Source: Xylophilus sp. GW821-FHT01B05
Lineage (GTDB): Bacteria; Pseudomonadota; Gammaproteobacteria; Burkholderiales; Burkholderiaceae_C
Assembly: GCA_038961845.1 (NCBI GenBank)
Contig: CP152408.1
Span: 124,001-188,000 of the forward strand
Length of the DNA: 64,000 nt
Direction of reading: 5' to 3'
The notes below the pieces were generated by a model that had not been told where the DNA came from, made no database searches, and worked only from the letters and a program-made list of their open reading frames with translations. The position numbers were made by a program, and so were the translations under genes. This document shows, in pieces, positions 33,824-42,528 of the stretch (positions are counted from its first letter, which is position 1; the number at the start of each line of letters is the position of its first letter).

Positions 33824-34786
33824 TCAGCCCGCACCCGTCAGGTGTTGCAGATGGGACTTGGTGTACGCCTCCTGAAAAATCTGGTGGATGAGTTCCCGGA
33901 ACCATCGGTGACCCGCATCGTGGTCATTGCGCGGATGCCAGACGGCATCAATGGACAGTCCCAATTCGGGCAGAGGCATGGGAAGCGCCACGCAATCCGA
34001 GCCGGAGAGGACGCTGTCCATCCAGTGCGCGGGCATGGCGGCAATCAGGTCTGTGGATTCGATCACGGGAATCATCCCGAGCCAGGTCGGGACCTGGATC
34101 ATGACCCGCCGTGCCAGCCCGCGCTCGGCCAGAAGTTCATCGAGGATGCTGCTTCCCACGCCTGAGACCTTCAGGTGTCCAAGCTCCAGGTATTTCTCCA
34201 GGGTCAGGGGGCCTGATGCCGCCGGGTGGCCCTTTCGCATCAGCACCATCCATTGGTCATCCAGTATGCGGCGGGAGGCGGAGAGAACCGACTGCCCCCG
34301 CGAGACGGACAGCCTGATCTCCACGCCTTCGTATTCCACGCGATCCAAAGGCTGGCGTACGTCGAAGGACTGGACGGACAGGCTGATGCCGGGCGCCACG
34401 GCACGCAGGTGAATGCACAGCTGGGGGAGCAGCAGAACGCCCACGTAGTCGGACAGCCGCAGAAGAAAGCTGCGCCGGGCCTTGGCGGGATCAAACTCGC
34501 CGCTGACTTCTATGGCTTTCTCGATTTCGCTGAAGGCCTTGCGGAAGCTCATGGCCAGGCGGGCGGCTTCGGGCGTGGGGGCCATGCCTTCTGCGGTTCG
34601 AAGCAGCAGCGGATCCTTGAACTGGGTTCTCAGGCGCCGCAGTGCATGGCTGACGGCAGAAGGTGTGAGGTCTAGCCTTGCGGCGGCCTTGGCCACGCTG
34701 CGCTCTTCGAAGAGTGCTTCAAAGATGACCAGGAGGTTGAGGTCGATGTTGCGGAGGTTCACGGACGCCTGATGAATGCGATTCAC
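33824..34786 (-). CDS. LysR-family regulator, NodD/LinR-like
   Basis: 320 residues. N-terminal winged helix LNLLVIFEALFEERSVAKAAARLDLTPSAVSHALRRLR, with the NodD-subfamily start NIDLNLL. The sensor domain (residues 95-300) is complete. Codon use is less GC-rich than that of flanking genes. It is divergent from the amidohydrolase gene across 77 bp, so it probably regulates the amidohydrolase-Bug pair, with an aromatic or carboxylic inducer likely but unproven. Confidence 0.88.
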   Translation of the reverse strand: MNRIHQASVNLRNIDLNLLVIFEALFEERSVAKAAARLDLTPSAVSHALRRLRTQFKDPLLLRTAEGMAPTPEAARLAMSFRKAFSEIEKAIEVSGEFDPAKARRSFLLRLSDYVGVLLLPQLCIHLRAVAPGISLSVQSFDVRQPLDRVEYEGVEIRLSVSRGQSVLSASRRILDDQWMVLMRKGHPAASGPLTLEKYLELGHLKVSGVGSSILDELLAERGLARRVMIQVPTWLGMIPVIESTDLIAAMPAHWMDSVLSGSDCVALPMPLPELGLSIDAVWHPRNDHDAGHRWFRELIHQIFQEAYTKSHLQHLTGAG

Positions 34787-34863
34787 TATGAAGATGACAA
34801 AGATGATCTTGACTAAGGTCTGGCCATCTTAAAACAATAGGTTCGGCTTTCAAATAACTCCAA

Positions 34864-35748
34864 ATGGAACCGCTTCAAATGAATGGCCGGATCGACACCG
34901 CTGAAAAATCGGCGGGCGGATGCAAGGAAAGAATATTTCCGCAGGGTTCTTGCGATACGCATTTCCATGTTTTTGGGCATCCGCATGAATTCCCATTCAT
35001 CACGGAGCGCTCTTATACGCCGGCCCCGGCATCTATTGCCGATTATTGGGCGTCTTTTCGACCGGTGGGCGTGGATAGATGCATTCTGGTGCAGCCCAGC
35101 GTATATGGCCGTAACCATGAATTGCTCAAGCTGACGCTCAAAAATGCCGTCCCCGGCAGCATGCGGGGCGTGGCGGTGATTTTTGAAGACACGCCGGACA
35201 GTGAAATCGAAAGCCTGCACCGGCTGGGCGTGCGGGGCGCCAGGTGCAACGCGCTGTTCTCGGGTGGTGTTTCGGTATCCAGCCTGCAATCCATTGCGGA
35301 TCGCATCAAGAGCCTGGGGTGGCATATCCAGTTGCTGGTGGACGTAGACTGGGCTCCTGATCTGCCAAAGCTAGTAGCCGAAATGGGTTTGCCGGTAGTG
35401 GTCGATCACTTCGGGCATCCGTCGGTCCATAAGAACGTGGGTGGCCGCGGCCTCCGGAATCTTCACAGCCTGCTCGAAGAGGGGCGCGCATGGGTCAAGT
35501 TTTCTGGCGCCTATCGGCTGTCGGAAACAGCGTCGGCCGTCGACCCTTCCCTGATTCCGCTCGCTCACTCACTCGTCCAAGCCAATCCGGATCGTATTTT
35601 GTGGGGGTCGGACTGGCCACATCCCGGGATCAATGCGCATTCGACTTCCAGTAGCGAGCTGGCGGGAGCCGTATTTGACTGGTTGCCTGCCGGGAATATT
35701 CAAAAAGTCATGGTGGATAACCCCACGCAGCTGTACTGGAATAACTAA
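34864..35748 (+). CDS. LigI-like amidohydrolase (2-pyrone-4,6-dicarboxylate hydrolase family)
   Basis: 294-residue TIM-barrel hydrolase of the Amidohydro_2 group. CDTHFHVFG gives the metal/substrate HxH motif, VVDHFGHP follows around residue 180, and WGSDWPHPG supplies the catalytic Asp. The closest known function is opening of a lactone such as 2-pyrone-4,6-dicarboxylate, but the family is broad. It is divergent from LysR and followed after 21 nt by a Bug receptor. Base composition is lower in GC than most of the window, hinting at transfer. Confidence 0.85.
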   Translation: MEPLQMNGRIDTAEKSAGGCKERIFPQGSCDTHFHVFGHPHEFPFITERSYTPAPASIADYWASFRPVGVDRCILVQPSVYGRNHELLKLTLKNAVPGSMRGVAVIFEDTPDSEIESLHRLGVRGARCNALFSGGVSVSSLQSIADRIKSLGWHIQLLVDVDWAPDLPKLVAEMGLPVVVDHFGHPSVHKNVGGRGLRNLHSLLEEGRAWVKFSGAYRLSETASAVDPSLIPLAHSLVQANPDRILWGSDWPHPGINAHSTSSSELAGAVFDWLPAGNIQKVMVDNPTQLYWNN

Positions 35749-35769
35749 TCCATCACGAGGAGGCATCAA

Positions 35770-36762
35770 TTGTCAAAGAAAAAAATCGGCCGCAGAGGCT
35801 TTATTCAAAGAGGCGTGTCGGTCGCTGCGTTTGCGGCGGCTTTCCCCGCCATATCACAGACCCGCGTCTTTCCGTCGAAGCCGATTACCCTGATCGTGCC
35901 TTTTGCGCCAGGGGGGAATGTGGATATCGTGGCCCGCACGCTGGGCCTGCCTCTGGCCCGGTATGCCGGGCAGCCCGTGGTTGTCGACAACCGGGCGGGC
36001 GGTGGCGGCGCCGTGGGGACGGGCTGGGCGGCGCGGGCCGAGCCCGAAGGGCATTCGCTGCTGGTGGCCACGCCAGGTCAGCTGGGAACGCTGCCGGAGA
36101 TGATCAAAGTCCCCTACCGGGCCGACAGCTTCGTGCCGGTTGCCGTGGTCAGCCGTACGCCGGTGGTCGTGGTGGTGCGCGCCAACGATCCGCGCTTCAA
36201 GACCGCGGCGGACTTCCTCAAGGCGATCAAGGCCCAGGGCGAGAACGTGACGGTGGGGCATGCCGGCCCGGGATCGCCGAACCACCTCGCGCTGCTGCAG
36301 CTGGAGGACGCCGCCAAGACCCGCGTCAACACCGTGCCCTACAAGGGTTCGGGGCCGGCCCTGCTTGACCTGATTGGCGGCCAGATCGACGCGGTGGTGG
36401 ACCAGATCACCAGCTCCACGCCGCACATCAAGGGCGGCGCTCTGCGCGCGCTGTTCGTGCTGGGCCCCCAGGCCGGCGGCATGCTTGCCAACGTGCCGAA
36501 CCTGGCCCAGCTCGGTCTGCCGACCTTCGACGCCACCACCTTCGTGGGGGTGTTCGCCCCGAAGGGCGCGCCGCCTGCCAACGTGAAAAGCCTCTACGGC
36601 TGGATATCGAAGTCGGTGGCCGAGCCGGAGTTTTCCAATGTGATCCGCGAACTGGGAAGCGAGCCCTTCCTTGAAGGCGCGGGCGTCCTGCAGCGCCTGG
36701 TCAATGAAGAGGCGGTGCTGGCGGCTGGCCTGGTCAAGCAGGGCCGCCTCAAGGTGGAGTAG
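35770..36762 (+). CDS. Bug-family (TTT) periplasmic substrate-binding protein
   Basis: 330-residue receptor. The TTG start is chosen because AGGAGG sits 8 bases before it and the frame gives a Tat-like signal (KKKIGRRGFIQRGVSVAAF). The mature part has the Bug pattern FPSKPITLIVPFAPGGNVDI and VVDNRAGGGGAVGTGW, then GHAGPGSPNHLA and VPYKGSGPALLDLIGGQID. Bug proteins bind carboxylates or related acids for TctAB-type carriers. No membrane subunits are next to it, so it may share a carrier elsewhere or act as a sensor. Confidence 0.92.
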   Translation: MSKKKIGRRGFIQRGVSVAAFAAAFPAISQTRVFPSKPITLIVPFAPGGNVDIVARTLGLPLARYAGQPVVVDNRAGGGGAVGTGWAARAEPEGHSLLVATPGQLGTLPEMIKVPYRADSFVPVAVVSRTPVVVVVRANDPRFKTAADFLKAIKAQGENVTVGHAGPGSPNHLALLQLEDAAKTRVNTVPYKGSGPALLDLIGGQIDAVVDQITSSTPHIKGGALRALFVLGPQAGGMLANVPNLAQLGLPTFDATTFVGVFAPKGAPPANVKSLYGWISKSVAEPEFSNVIRELGSEPFLEGAGVLQRLVNEEAVLAAGLVKQGRLKVE

Positions 36763-36811
36763 CGGCGCCTGTCACCGCGCCCGCCACCGCGCCCATGTGC
36801 GCATCAGCGGC

Positions 36812-37933
36812 TCAGCGCACAAACGTCCCCTCGCGCGTGACCTGCACCAGCTCCACAAAGTTGGAGCCGGTGTGGCCGCCGCTGCTGAAGTCGATGTCCA
36901 TGCCGCCGATGCGGAACTTCAGGGCGCGCATGGTGGCCGCCAGGCGGGCGCGGGTGGGGTCGCGGCCGGTGCGCTTCAGGGCTTCGATCAGCATCTGGCC
37001 GGTGAGGTAGCCCTCGAAGCTGTAGTAGTCGACCGGCGCCTGGGCCTGCTTGGCCAGCTCGCGGAACTCTTTGGCCGTGGTGTCGACCTGGCTCCAGGGG
37101 TAGGGCACGACCTGGGCGATGACCAGGCCGCGTGCCTTGTCGCCGGCGATCTTGGCGGTGAGCTCACCCGCCACGATGGACATGCCGTAGAACATCGGGC
37201 GGCTGTCGGTGCTGCTGGTGGCCTTGATGAACTCACCGGGCAGCGGGCCGCCCAGGTACATGATGACCACCTGGGGCGGCGTGGCGGCCAGCGCCTTGGC
37301 GGCTTCGCCCACGTTGCTGCCGTCGCCCTTGACGGCGGCAATCGCCACCGGTTTGAGCTGGCGCGCGTCCATCGCGGCCTTGAGCAGGTTCAGCGCCTCC
37401 ACGCCGCCCGGGTTGTCCAGATAGGCGATGGAGATGCGCGTGGTGCCGACGGTGGCCAGGTGCTGCACCAGCACCTCGGCCTCGCGCTTGCCGGTGGCGC
37501 GCAGAAAGTAGGCCGATCCGGTGACCTTGTCGCGCGCGCCGTCGGCCACGGCAAAGCCGCCGACCAGGGGCGCGCCGCTGCGCTGCAGGATGTCGGCCGC
37601 TGCCGCCGTGGTGGCCGAGCCGCCGCAGCCAAAGAAGCCAATCACGCCATCGTTCAGCAGCCGCTCGTAGTTGGCCAGCGCGCGCTCGGGCTTGAGCTCA
37701 TCGTCGATCGACTGGATGCGGATGTTGCGGCCATAGATGCCGCCCTGGCGCCGCGCCTGCGCAAAGGCCAGCTCGGCGCCGACCATGCGGCCCTTTACCG
37801 GCACGCCCAGCGGGCCGCTGAGGATGGCGGTCTGGCCGAAGACGATTTCCTTGTCGGTCACACCGGGCTCGGCCCGGGCGGCGCCCGCCAGGCACAGGCC
37901 TGCGGTCGCCAGCATCATGCTTCTGCGCTGCAT
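36812..37933 (-). CDS. Liv-type ABC substrate-binding protein
   Basis: 373-residue periplasmic receptor with a signal peptide (MQRRSMMLATAGLCLAGAARA, cleaved near ARA). The mature start VTDKEIVFGQTAILSGPLGV and the body follow the branched-chain amino acid receptor family (Peripla_BP_6). No permease or ATPase is adjacent; it follows a secreted hydrolase gene by 56 nt. This pairing is seen repeatedly for orphan receptors that may borrow a Liv core. Confidence 0.9.
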   Translation of the reverse strand: MQRRSMMLATAGLCLAGAARAEPGVTDKEIVFGQTAILSGPLGVPVKGRMVGAELAFAQARRQGGIYGRNIRIQSIDDELKPERALANYERLLNDGVIGFFGCGGSATTAAAADILQRSGAPLVGGFAVADGARDKVTGSAYFLRATGKREAEVLVQHLATVGTTRISIAYLDNPGGVEALNLLKAAMDARQLKPVAIAAVKGDGSNVGEAAKALAATPPQVVIMYLGGPLPGEFIKATSSTDSRPMFYGMSIVAGELTAKIAGDKARGLVIAQVVPYPWSQVDTTAKEFRELAKQAQAPVDYYSFEGYLTGQMLIEALKRTGRDPTRARLAATMRALKFRIGGMDIDFSSGGHTGSNFVELVQVTREGTFVR

Positions 37934-37989
37934 ACGAGGGTTTCTTTCAGGGGAAGGCCCGGCGCGCGCGGCGCCGGGCTGGGGGCGTT

Positions 37990-39069
37990 TTACGGAGCAG
38001 GCGCGCGCGCGGGCACCGTGGCCAGGAAGTCCTGCAGCTGCTGGCGCCAGAGCTTGGCGATCACGGCGGTGCCGTGGCCGCGCGTGTCTTCGCTGCCCGG
38101 GATCATGTACAGGCGCGCGTTCTTCACCTGCTTCAGGTCGCGCTCCATGGTGCCCAGCTCGGGCGGGTTGCGCTCGTCGTCCAGCGCGTTAATGGCCAGC
38201 ACCGGCGCGGCGATGGCGGCCAGGGCCGGCACCGCGTTGTAGTCGCGCGAGGATTCCCATTGGTAGAGCACGTCGTTGGCGTCGGCGGTGTAGGGCGCGG
38301 CCAGGCGCTCGGCCAGCAATTGGTCGGCCTTTTCGCGCGTGGGCGCGGCCTTGTAGAAGGCCTGCGAGCCGCCAGTGGTGGCGATGTTGAAGTAGACGTT
38401 GGCGGCCTTCATGCCGCGTGGCTGGGCCGTGTAGTTGCCGCCGTTCCAGTCGGGGTCGTTGCGGATCGCGTCGATCAGGAAGCGGCGCATCAGCCAGTTG
38501 CGGCCCGACATCTCGCTGGGCTGCGAGGCCAGCGGCACCAGTGCATCCATGAAGCCGGGGTACTTCTCGCCCCACAGCCAGGTGTGCATGCCGCCCATCG
38601 AGTAGCCCAGCACCACGCGCAGGTGGCGGATGCCCAGGCCTTCGGTCAGCAGGCGGTACTGCGCCTGCACCATGTCGTCGTAGTTGTAGGCCGGGAACTT
38701 GGTGCGCAGGCCGTCGGAGGGCTTGGCGGATTTACCGGCGCCGATCGAGTCCGGCAGGATGATGAAGTACTTGCTGGCGTCCAGCGGCTGGCCGGGGCCG
38801 AACAGCTCGCCGGCGAAGGCCGGGGTCAGCATGCCCGCGCCTGACGCGGTAGTGCCATGCAGCACCAGCACCGGCTCGCCGGTGGGTGCGCCCACGGTGC
38901 GGTAGTGCAGGCGCAGTTCGGGCATGACTTCGCCGGTGTGGAAGCGGAAGTCACGCGCCGTCCAACTGGCCTCTTTGGCGGCCGGATAGTCGGCTGCCCA
39001 GGACGTTGCGGCCAGCAGGCCAAGAGCCGCGCCCGTTAGCGCGGAGAACAGTCGACTAGGGGTTTTCAT
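37990..39069 (-). CDS. Secreted alpha/beta hydrolase, MetX-like
   Basis: 359 residues. Signal peptide ends at SWAAD. The core has VLVLHGTTASGAG and LGYSMGGMHTWLWGEKYPG (nucleophile Ser in GYSMGG), INALDDERNPPE (acid) and SEDTRGHGTAV (His). It resembles homoserine O-acetyltransferase-fold hydrolases but is exported, so an esterase or amidase in the periplasm is more likely than MetX. It lies between the binding protein and the isochorismatase-like gene, all on the minus strand. Confidence 0.85.
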   Translation of the reverse strand: MKTPSRLFSALTGAALGLLAATSWAADYPAAKEASWTARDFRFHTGEVMPELRLHYRTVGAPTGEPVLVLHGTTASGAGMLTPAFAGELFGPGQPLDASKYFIILPDSIGAGKSAKPSDGLRTKFPAYNYDDMVQAQYRLLTEGLGIRHLRVVLGYSMGGMHTWLWGEKYPGFMDALVPLASQPSEMSGRNWLMRRFLIDAIRNDPDWNGGNYTAQPRGMKAANVYFNIATTGGSQAFYKAAPTREKADQLLAERLAAPYTADANDVLYQWESSRDYNAVPALAAIAAPVLAINALDDERNPPELGTMERDLKQVKNARLYMIPGSEDTRGHGTAVIAKLWRQQLQDFLATVPARAPAP

Positions 39070-39141
39070 ACTGGCTCTTTGATGTAACGAGGCGTAGTAT
39101 GCCGCGCTCTTTTTTCAAGAGCCATGGCGGCAGCGGCAGAT

Positions 39142-39819
39142 TCAGCGTTGGCGCCACACCCGCAGCAGCTCCTGCGAATCCATCACCAGCCCCAGGTGCA
39201 GCGACACCATGCTGAGCGCCGCCGCCTCCAGCTGCGGATCGGTGCCGCGCACCAGGTCGCGCAGCACGATCACGCGGTAGTTGTGGTTGTTGGCATCGAA
39301 CGCGGTGCTGAGCACGCAGCAATCGGTAAAGCCGCCGTCCAGCACCACGGTCTCGATGCGCTGGTTGCGCAGCAGAAAGTCCAGGTCGCTGGGGTAGAAG
39401 GCGGAGAGGCGCCGTTTGGTATCCACGCGCATGTCGCCGGGCTCCACGCGGGTGCACCACTCGGTCCAGCGGCTGCCTTCTATGGCGTGCGCATCGGCAT
39501 TCGGTATGGGGCCCACATGCAGCGGGAAGGTGCGCCGCCACGCGGCCGGGATGCCGCGCGTGTCGTCTTCGCCGCCGGGGCGCAGCGTGGAGCGCACATG
39601 GATCAGGCGCACGCCTTGCGCGCGCACCTGGTCGTGGAAGCTATCGAGCGGCGCCACCAGATCGCGCGCACGCGGCGCCGGGCAGGGGCAGTCGGGCGAG
39701 TCGTCCAGGTGGCCGCGGTGCATGTCGATAGAGATGACGGCGGTGGTGGCGGGGTTCAGGTAGTCGGCGAACTCGGCATCGTCGAGTTGGCGCGGCTGCT
39801 CGTAGACATAGGCTTGCAT
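39142..39819 (-). CDS. Isochorismatase-family cysteine hydrolase
   Basis: 225 residues. The catalytic triad of the family is visible: Asp in VISIDMHRGH, Lys in VDTKRRLSAFYPSDLD, and Cys in GGFTDCCVLSTAFDA. Members hydrolyse amides or vinyl ethers (nicotinamide, N-carbamoyl compounds). ATG 39819 is chosen because upstream frame continuation runs through the toxin-antitoxin promoter. First gene of a likely three-gene operon with the secreted hydrolase and binding protein. Confidence 0.88.
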   Translation of the reverse strand: MQAYVYEQPRQLDDAEFADYLNPATTAVISIDMHRGHLDDSPDCPCPAPRARDLVAPLDSFHDQVRAQGVRLIHVRSTLRPGGEDDTRGIPAAWRRTFPLHVGPIPNADAHAIEGSRWTEWCTRVEPGDMRVDTKRRLSAFYPSDLDFLLRNQRIETVVLDGGFTDCCVLSTAFDANNHNYRVIVLRDLVRGTDPQLEAAALSMVSLHLGLVMDSQELLRVWRQR

Positions 39820-39886
39820 GGGTTCGGGGCAGAAAGCAGGGACGTAGGTGAGCCCCAGCAACGCATGCTTCGTGCCCGCGCACGCC

Positions 39887-39907
39887 TGTACGGTAAAATG
39901 CCGTACA
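39887..39907 (+). promoter_or_regulatory. Operator and -10 box of DUF1778/GNAT module
   Basis: TGTACGG-taaaatg-CCGTACA, a perfect 7-bp inverted repeat whose spacer carries TAAAAT, a good -10 box. The repeat ends two bases before the ATG at 39910. A repressor bound here would block RNA polymerase directly. The outer TGTAC arms resemble those of the operator at 9645-9668. Confidence 0.75.
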
Positions 39908-39909
39908 AA

Positions 39910-40194
39910 ATGGAGCCCGCCATGACGACCACTACCGCCCGCCTCGACCTGCGCCTGGAATCCCGCGACAAGGAGCGCATTGCCAAGGCCGCTGCGCTGC
40001 GGGGCATGGCGGTGTCGGCCTTTGTGCGTGATGCGGTGCTGCGCGAAGCCGATACCGCGATTGCGGCGGATGCCGTTGTCACGCTGTCTGAGCAGGAGTC
40101 GCGCCGCTTCCTGGCCGCGCTGGACGAGCCCTTCCAGCCCAATGCGCGCCTGAAGAAGGCCATGGCCGCCGCCGCTCGCTTGGCTCAACGCTGA
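39910..40194 (+). CDS. DUF1778 (TacA-like) antitoxin
   Basis: 94 residues (90 from ATG 39922). Ribbon-helix-helix N-terminus ARLDLRLESRDKERIAKAAALRGMAVSAFVRDAVL binds the operator; the C-terminal tail (FQPNARLKKAMAA) is expected to cover the acetyltransferase toxin. In the family TacA represses its own operon. It lies 4 nt before the toxin gene. Confidence 0.9.
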   Translation: MEPAMTTTTARLDLRLESRDKERIAKAAALRGMAVSAFVRDAVLREADTAIAADAVVTLSEQESRRFLAALDEPFQPNARLKKAMAAAARLAQR

Positions 40195-40198
40195 AGGA

Positions 40199-40690
40199 AT
40201 GGCGCTCGCCTTCACCGTCCTCGACGGCCGGCATCACGACCGCGATGGTTTCAGCTGCGGTGTCGCCGCGCTGGACGACTACCTGCGCCAGCGCGCCGGG
40301 CAGCACCAGCGCGAGGGCATTGCCACCACCCATGTGCTGATAGACGACGCGCAGCCGGCGCGCATCCTGGGCTATTGCTCGCTGTCTGCGGCGCAGCTCT
40401 ACCTGCACGATCTGCGCGAGCAAGACCGCAAGCGCCTGCCCGCCTACCCCGTGCCCGCGATACGCGTAGGGCGGCTGGCGGTCTCTCAGGCCGAGCGGGG
40501 CAAAGGCCATGGCCCCTTGCTGCTGGGCCATGCCGTCAATTTGGCGCTGTCTGTGCGGCAATCGATGGGCGTGCGCGTGCTGGTGGTGGATGCCAAGGAC
40601 GCGCAGGCGGCTGCCTTCTACGAAGGCTTTGGCTTTCGCCGCACGGCCAGTGCCGCGCTGACGCTGTATCTGCCGATTGCAGGGGCGTGA
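40199..40690 (+). CDS. GNAT acetyltransferase toxin (TacT/AtaT-like)
   Basis: 163 residues. The GNAT fold is seen from the conserved start DGFSCGVAALDDYLRQRAGQ to the acetyl-CoA loop AERGKGHGPLLL and the end segment AAAFYEGFGFRRT. Family toxins acetylate the amino group of charged tRNAs and stop translation. The catalytic Tyr in AFYEGFGF is present, so it looks active. Confidence 0.9.
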   Translation: MALAFTVLDGRHHDRDGFSCGVAALDDYLRQRAGQHQREGIATTHVLIDDAQPARILGYCSLSAAQLYLHDLREQDRKRLPAYPVPAIRVGRLAVSQAERGKGHGPLLLGHAVNLALSVRQSMGVRVLVVDAKDAQAAAFYEGFGFRRTASAALTLYLPIAGA

Positions 40691-40752
40691 CGGCTGCTGC
40701 CTTGGACGGGCATCCGGTTTAGCGCCAATGTTGCTCGGTTGAATGAATATCT

Positions 40753-40776
40753 CCGTTCGGGCTGAGCTTGTCGAAG
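40753..40776 (-). repeat. Dispersed REP-like repeat, left flank
   Basis: On the minus strand: CTTCGACAAGCTCAGCCCGAA, the widely seen CCTTCGACAAGCTCAG element of proteobacterial intergenic regions. A second copy in opposite orientation lies at 42994-43020, so the mobile block separates two copies. Confidence 0.65.
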
Positions 40777-40792
40777 CCTGGGCCCGCAGCTA

Positions 40793-40813
40793 GTGTTCTG
40801 ATCGAGAAGTTCG
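40793..40813 (+). repeat. IS630-type terminal inverted repeat, left
   Basis: Begins GTGTTCTGATCGAGAAGTTC directly after the TA at 40791-40792. It is the exact inverse of the copies at 41182 and 42969. Confidence 0.85.
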
Positions 40814-40871
40814 CGGAACTATCGCGTGCACTACGAGTCCAGTCGTGTACCTTGGACATGATGAGACTGGT

Positions 40872-41207
40872 ATGCGCGGAAGACCCAAAGCAGAGCTGGT
40901 GTTGACCGATGCCGAGCGCGGCGATCTGCAGGCGCTGGCTGCTCGCACGACCTCGTTTTCATGTGCACTTCACACCCACATCGGCGTCTTGGCTCAACCA
41001 GGTCGAGCGCTGGTTCGCCACGCTCACCGAGCGCTGTATCCGCCGCGGCACGTATCACTCCACGCGAGCGCTGGAGAAGGCCATCCGCACTTATGTCGAT
41101 CTGAACAACCAAGAGCCGCGTCCGTTCTGCTGGGCCAAAACCGCTGACGAGATCCTCGCCAGCATCGAACGCTTTTGTCTCCGAACTTCTCGATCAGAAC
41201 ACTAGTA
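40872..41207 (+). pseudogene. IS630-family transposase, internally deleted
   Basis: The first 27 codons give an intact IS630 transposase N-terminus (MRGRPKAELVLTDAERGDLQ). After LAART the sequence jumps, in another reading frame, to the C-terminal catalytic end (RFHVHFTPTSASWLNQVERW, with the final Glu region FATLTERCIRRGTY and FCWAKTADEI). Most of the middle, including the first two DDE acids, is lost by an internal deletion, so no active protein is made. The end reads into the inverted repeat before a stop at the TA duplication. Confidence 0.82.
41182..41202 (-). repeat. IS630-type terminal inverted repeat, middle
   Basis: CGAACTTCTCGATCAGAACA..., the inverse of the left repeat, followed by TA. 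With the left repeat it bounds a roughly 410-bp miniature element that carries the deleted transposase. Confidence 0.85.
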
Positions 41208-41265
41208 TTTGTACGCCCTGTACTTTTTGAAGCGCGCGGCAAGGCCGCTTTCGAAGGAGAATCCG

Positions 41266-42282
41266 ATGAGTCTTGAAAACTCGATGCGTCGTGTCGCCCA
41301 CTACAGCTTCGGCAGCCCCCAGGAGGTTCTGCGGGCTGAAAAGGATATTCCGCTGCCGCCACTCGCGGCCGACAAGGTGCGGGTGCGGCTGACGCGCAGC
41401 ATGATCCATCCCGCTGATCTCCAGGTCGTGGCCGCGCATTATGTCTCGAGCCACGACGACATTCCCGAGGGACGCGTCCCCGGCATGGAAGGGGTCGGCA
41501 TCGTCGAGGAAGCCAGTCCAGAGGCATTGGTCGGAACAGGCATCACCATCGGCACGCGGGTGGCCTTCATGGGCGACGGCACCTGGCAGACATCGGTCGA
41601 TCTCCCGGCCCGCTCGCTGGTCGCGGTTCCTGACGACATCACCGATGATGTGGCAACTCAGATGCTGCTCAACACGATCACCGCGCTTCATGTGCTCCGC
41701 GTCGCAAAGCAGACCGTTGGCAAGCGTCCTACGCGTATCGTGCTGACAGCCGCCTCATCGCATGTAGGTAAGCTCATTGCGGTGCTGGCGCTACGGGAAG
41801 GCCTCCCCTTGATTTGTCTTGTCCGTTCGGAGGACAGCGCGAGGCGGCTCGCCGAACTGCTCCCGGGCGGCGAGATTGTCGCGACCGAAACCGATGGTTG
41901 GCAGGATGCCGTTCGCAAGGCGGCAAGTGACGATGTCCCGCTCATTATCGACGGCGTTGGCGGCAAGATGGTCACCGAAAGCGGTTGGCTGCTCAACGAG
42001 GGCGGCACGCTGGTCTCGTTCGGTCTGCTCGCCAAAGGCCCATCCGACATGACCATGTTCCTGCCGAAGGCATTGACGCTGCGCGGTGCGACCATCGGCA
42101 CGTGGCATTCGGAAACCAGTGCGCAAGACCAGGCGCGCGATTACGACACCGCGATCGATATCGCGCGCACCTCACCCAAGCTTTTCGACAGTGGTTCGAC
42201 CTTCGACCTATCCGACATCACCGCCGCGGTCGACGCCGCCACATCGCCGAAGAAGCAGGGCAACGTTCTCATATCGTTCTGA
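41266..42282 (+). CDS. MDR-superfamily oxidoreductase (quinone reductase/enoyl reductase-like)
   Basis: 338 residues. GroES-like N-terminal domain (VRVRLTRSMIHPADLQVV; GRVPGMEGVGIVEE) and a Rossmann domain with VLTAASSHVGKLIAVLA. Catalytic zinc ligands are not seen, so it is of the zinc-free quinone/enoyl reductase type, using NADPH. It starts after GAAGGAGA and begins about 60 bp inside the middle IS repeat, with codon use unlike the chromosome around it. It is the only intact gene in the mobile block, so it is cargo. Role unknown; detoxification of quinones or enals is plausible. Confidence 0.85.
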   Translation: MSLENSMRRVAHYSFGSPQEVLRAEKDIPLPPLAADKVRVRLTRSMIHPADLQVVAAHYVSSHDDIPEGRVPGMEGVGIVEEASPEALVGTGITIGTRVAFMGDGTWQTSVDLPARSLVAVPDDITDDVATQMLLNTITALHVLRVAKQTVGKRPTRIVLTAASSHVGKLIAVLALREGLPLICLVRSEDSARRLAELLPGGEIVATETDGWQDAVRKAASDDVPLIIDGVGGKMVTESGWLLNEGGTLVSFGLLAKGPSDMTMFLPKALTLRGATIGTWHSETSAQDQARDYDTAIDIARTSPKLFDSGSTFDLSDITAAVDAATSPKKQGNVLISF

Positions 42283-42289
42283 GCAAACA

Positions 42290-42528
42290 CCATCCCTCAG
42301 CGCGCCGTTAGTGTGATCCGCCCGTAGGCACCCACCGTGCGGGCGGGTCAGATGGATCGTCGCACTCAGGAGGACGATTCGCTCCTGCTGGATCGGCAGG
42401 TAGTCGACGCAGGACTAAACCGCTCGCGCGGTAGGCGCTCCGCGCGGCACTTCGGCGTCTGATCCCCGCGTTGGTGCCACCGTCGATGGCGAGGCAATCC
42501 CGCCTCGCTCATCGACGGAGCTGCAACC
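42290..42528. other. Non-coding segment before recombinase fragment
   Basis: No gene seen. It has a hairpin-forming stretch (CCGCCCG...CGGGCGG at about 42318-42347) and CTCGCGCGGTAGGCGCTCCG nearby, resembling the end of an IS91-like or recombinase-based element, but no exact boundaries are clear. Confidence 0.35.
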
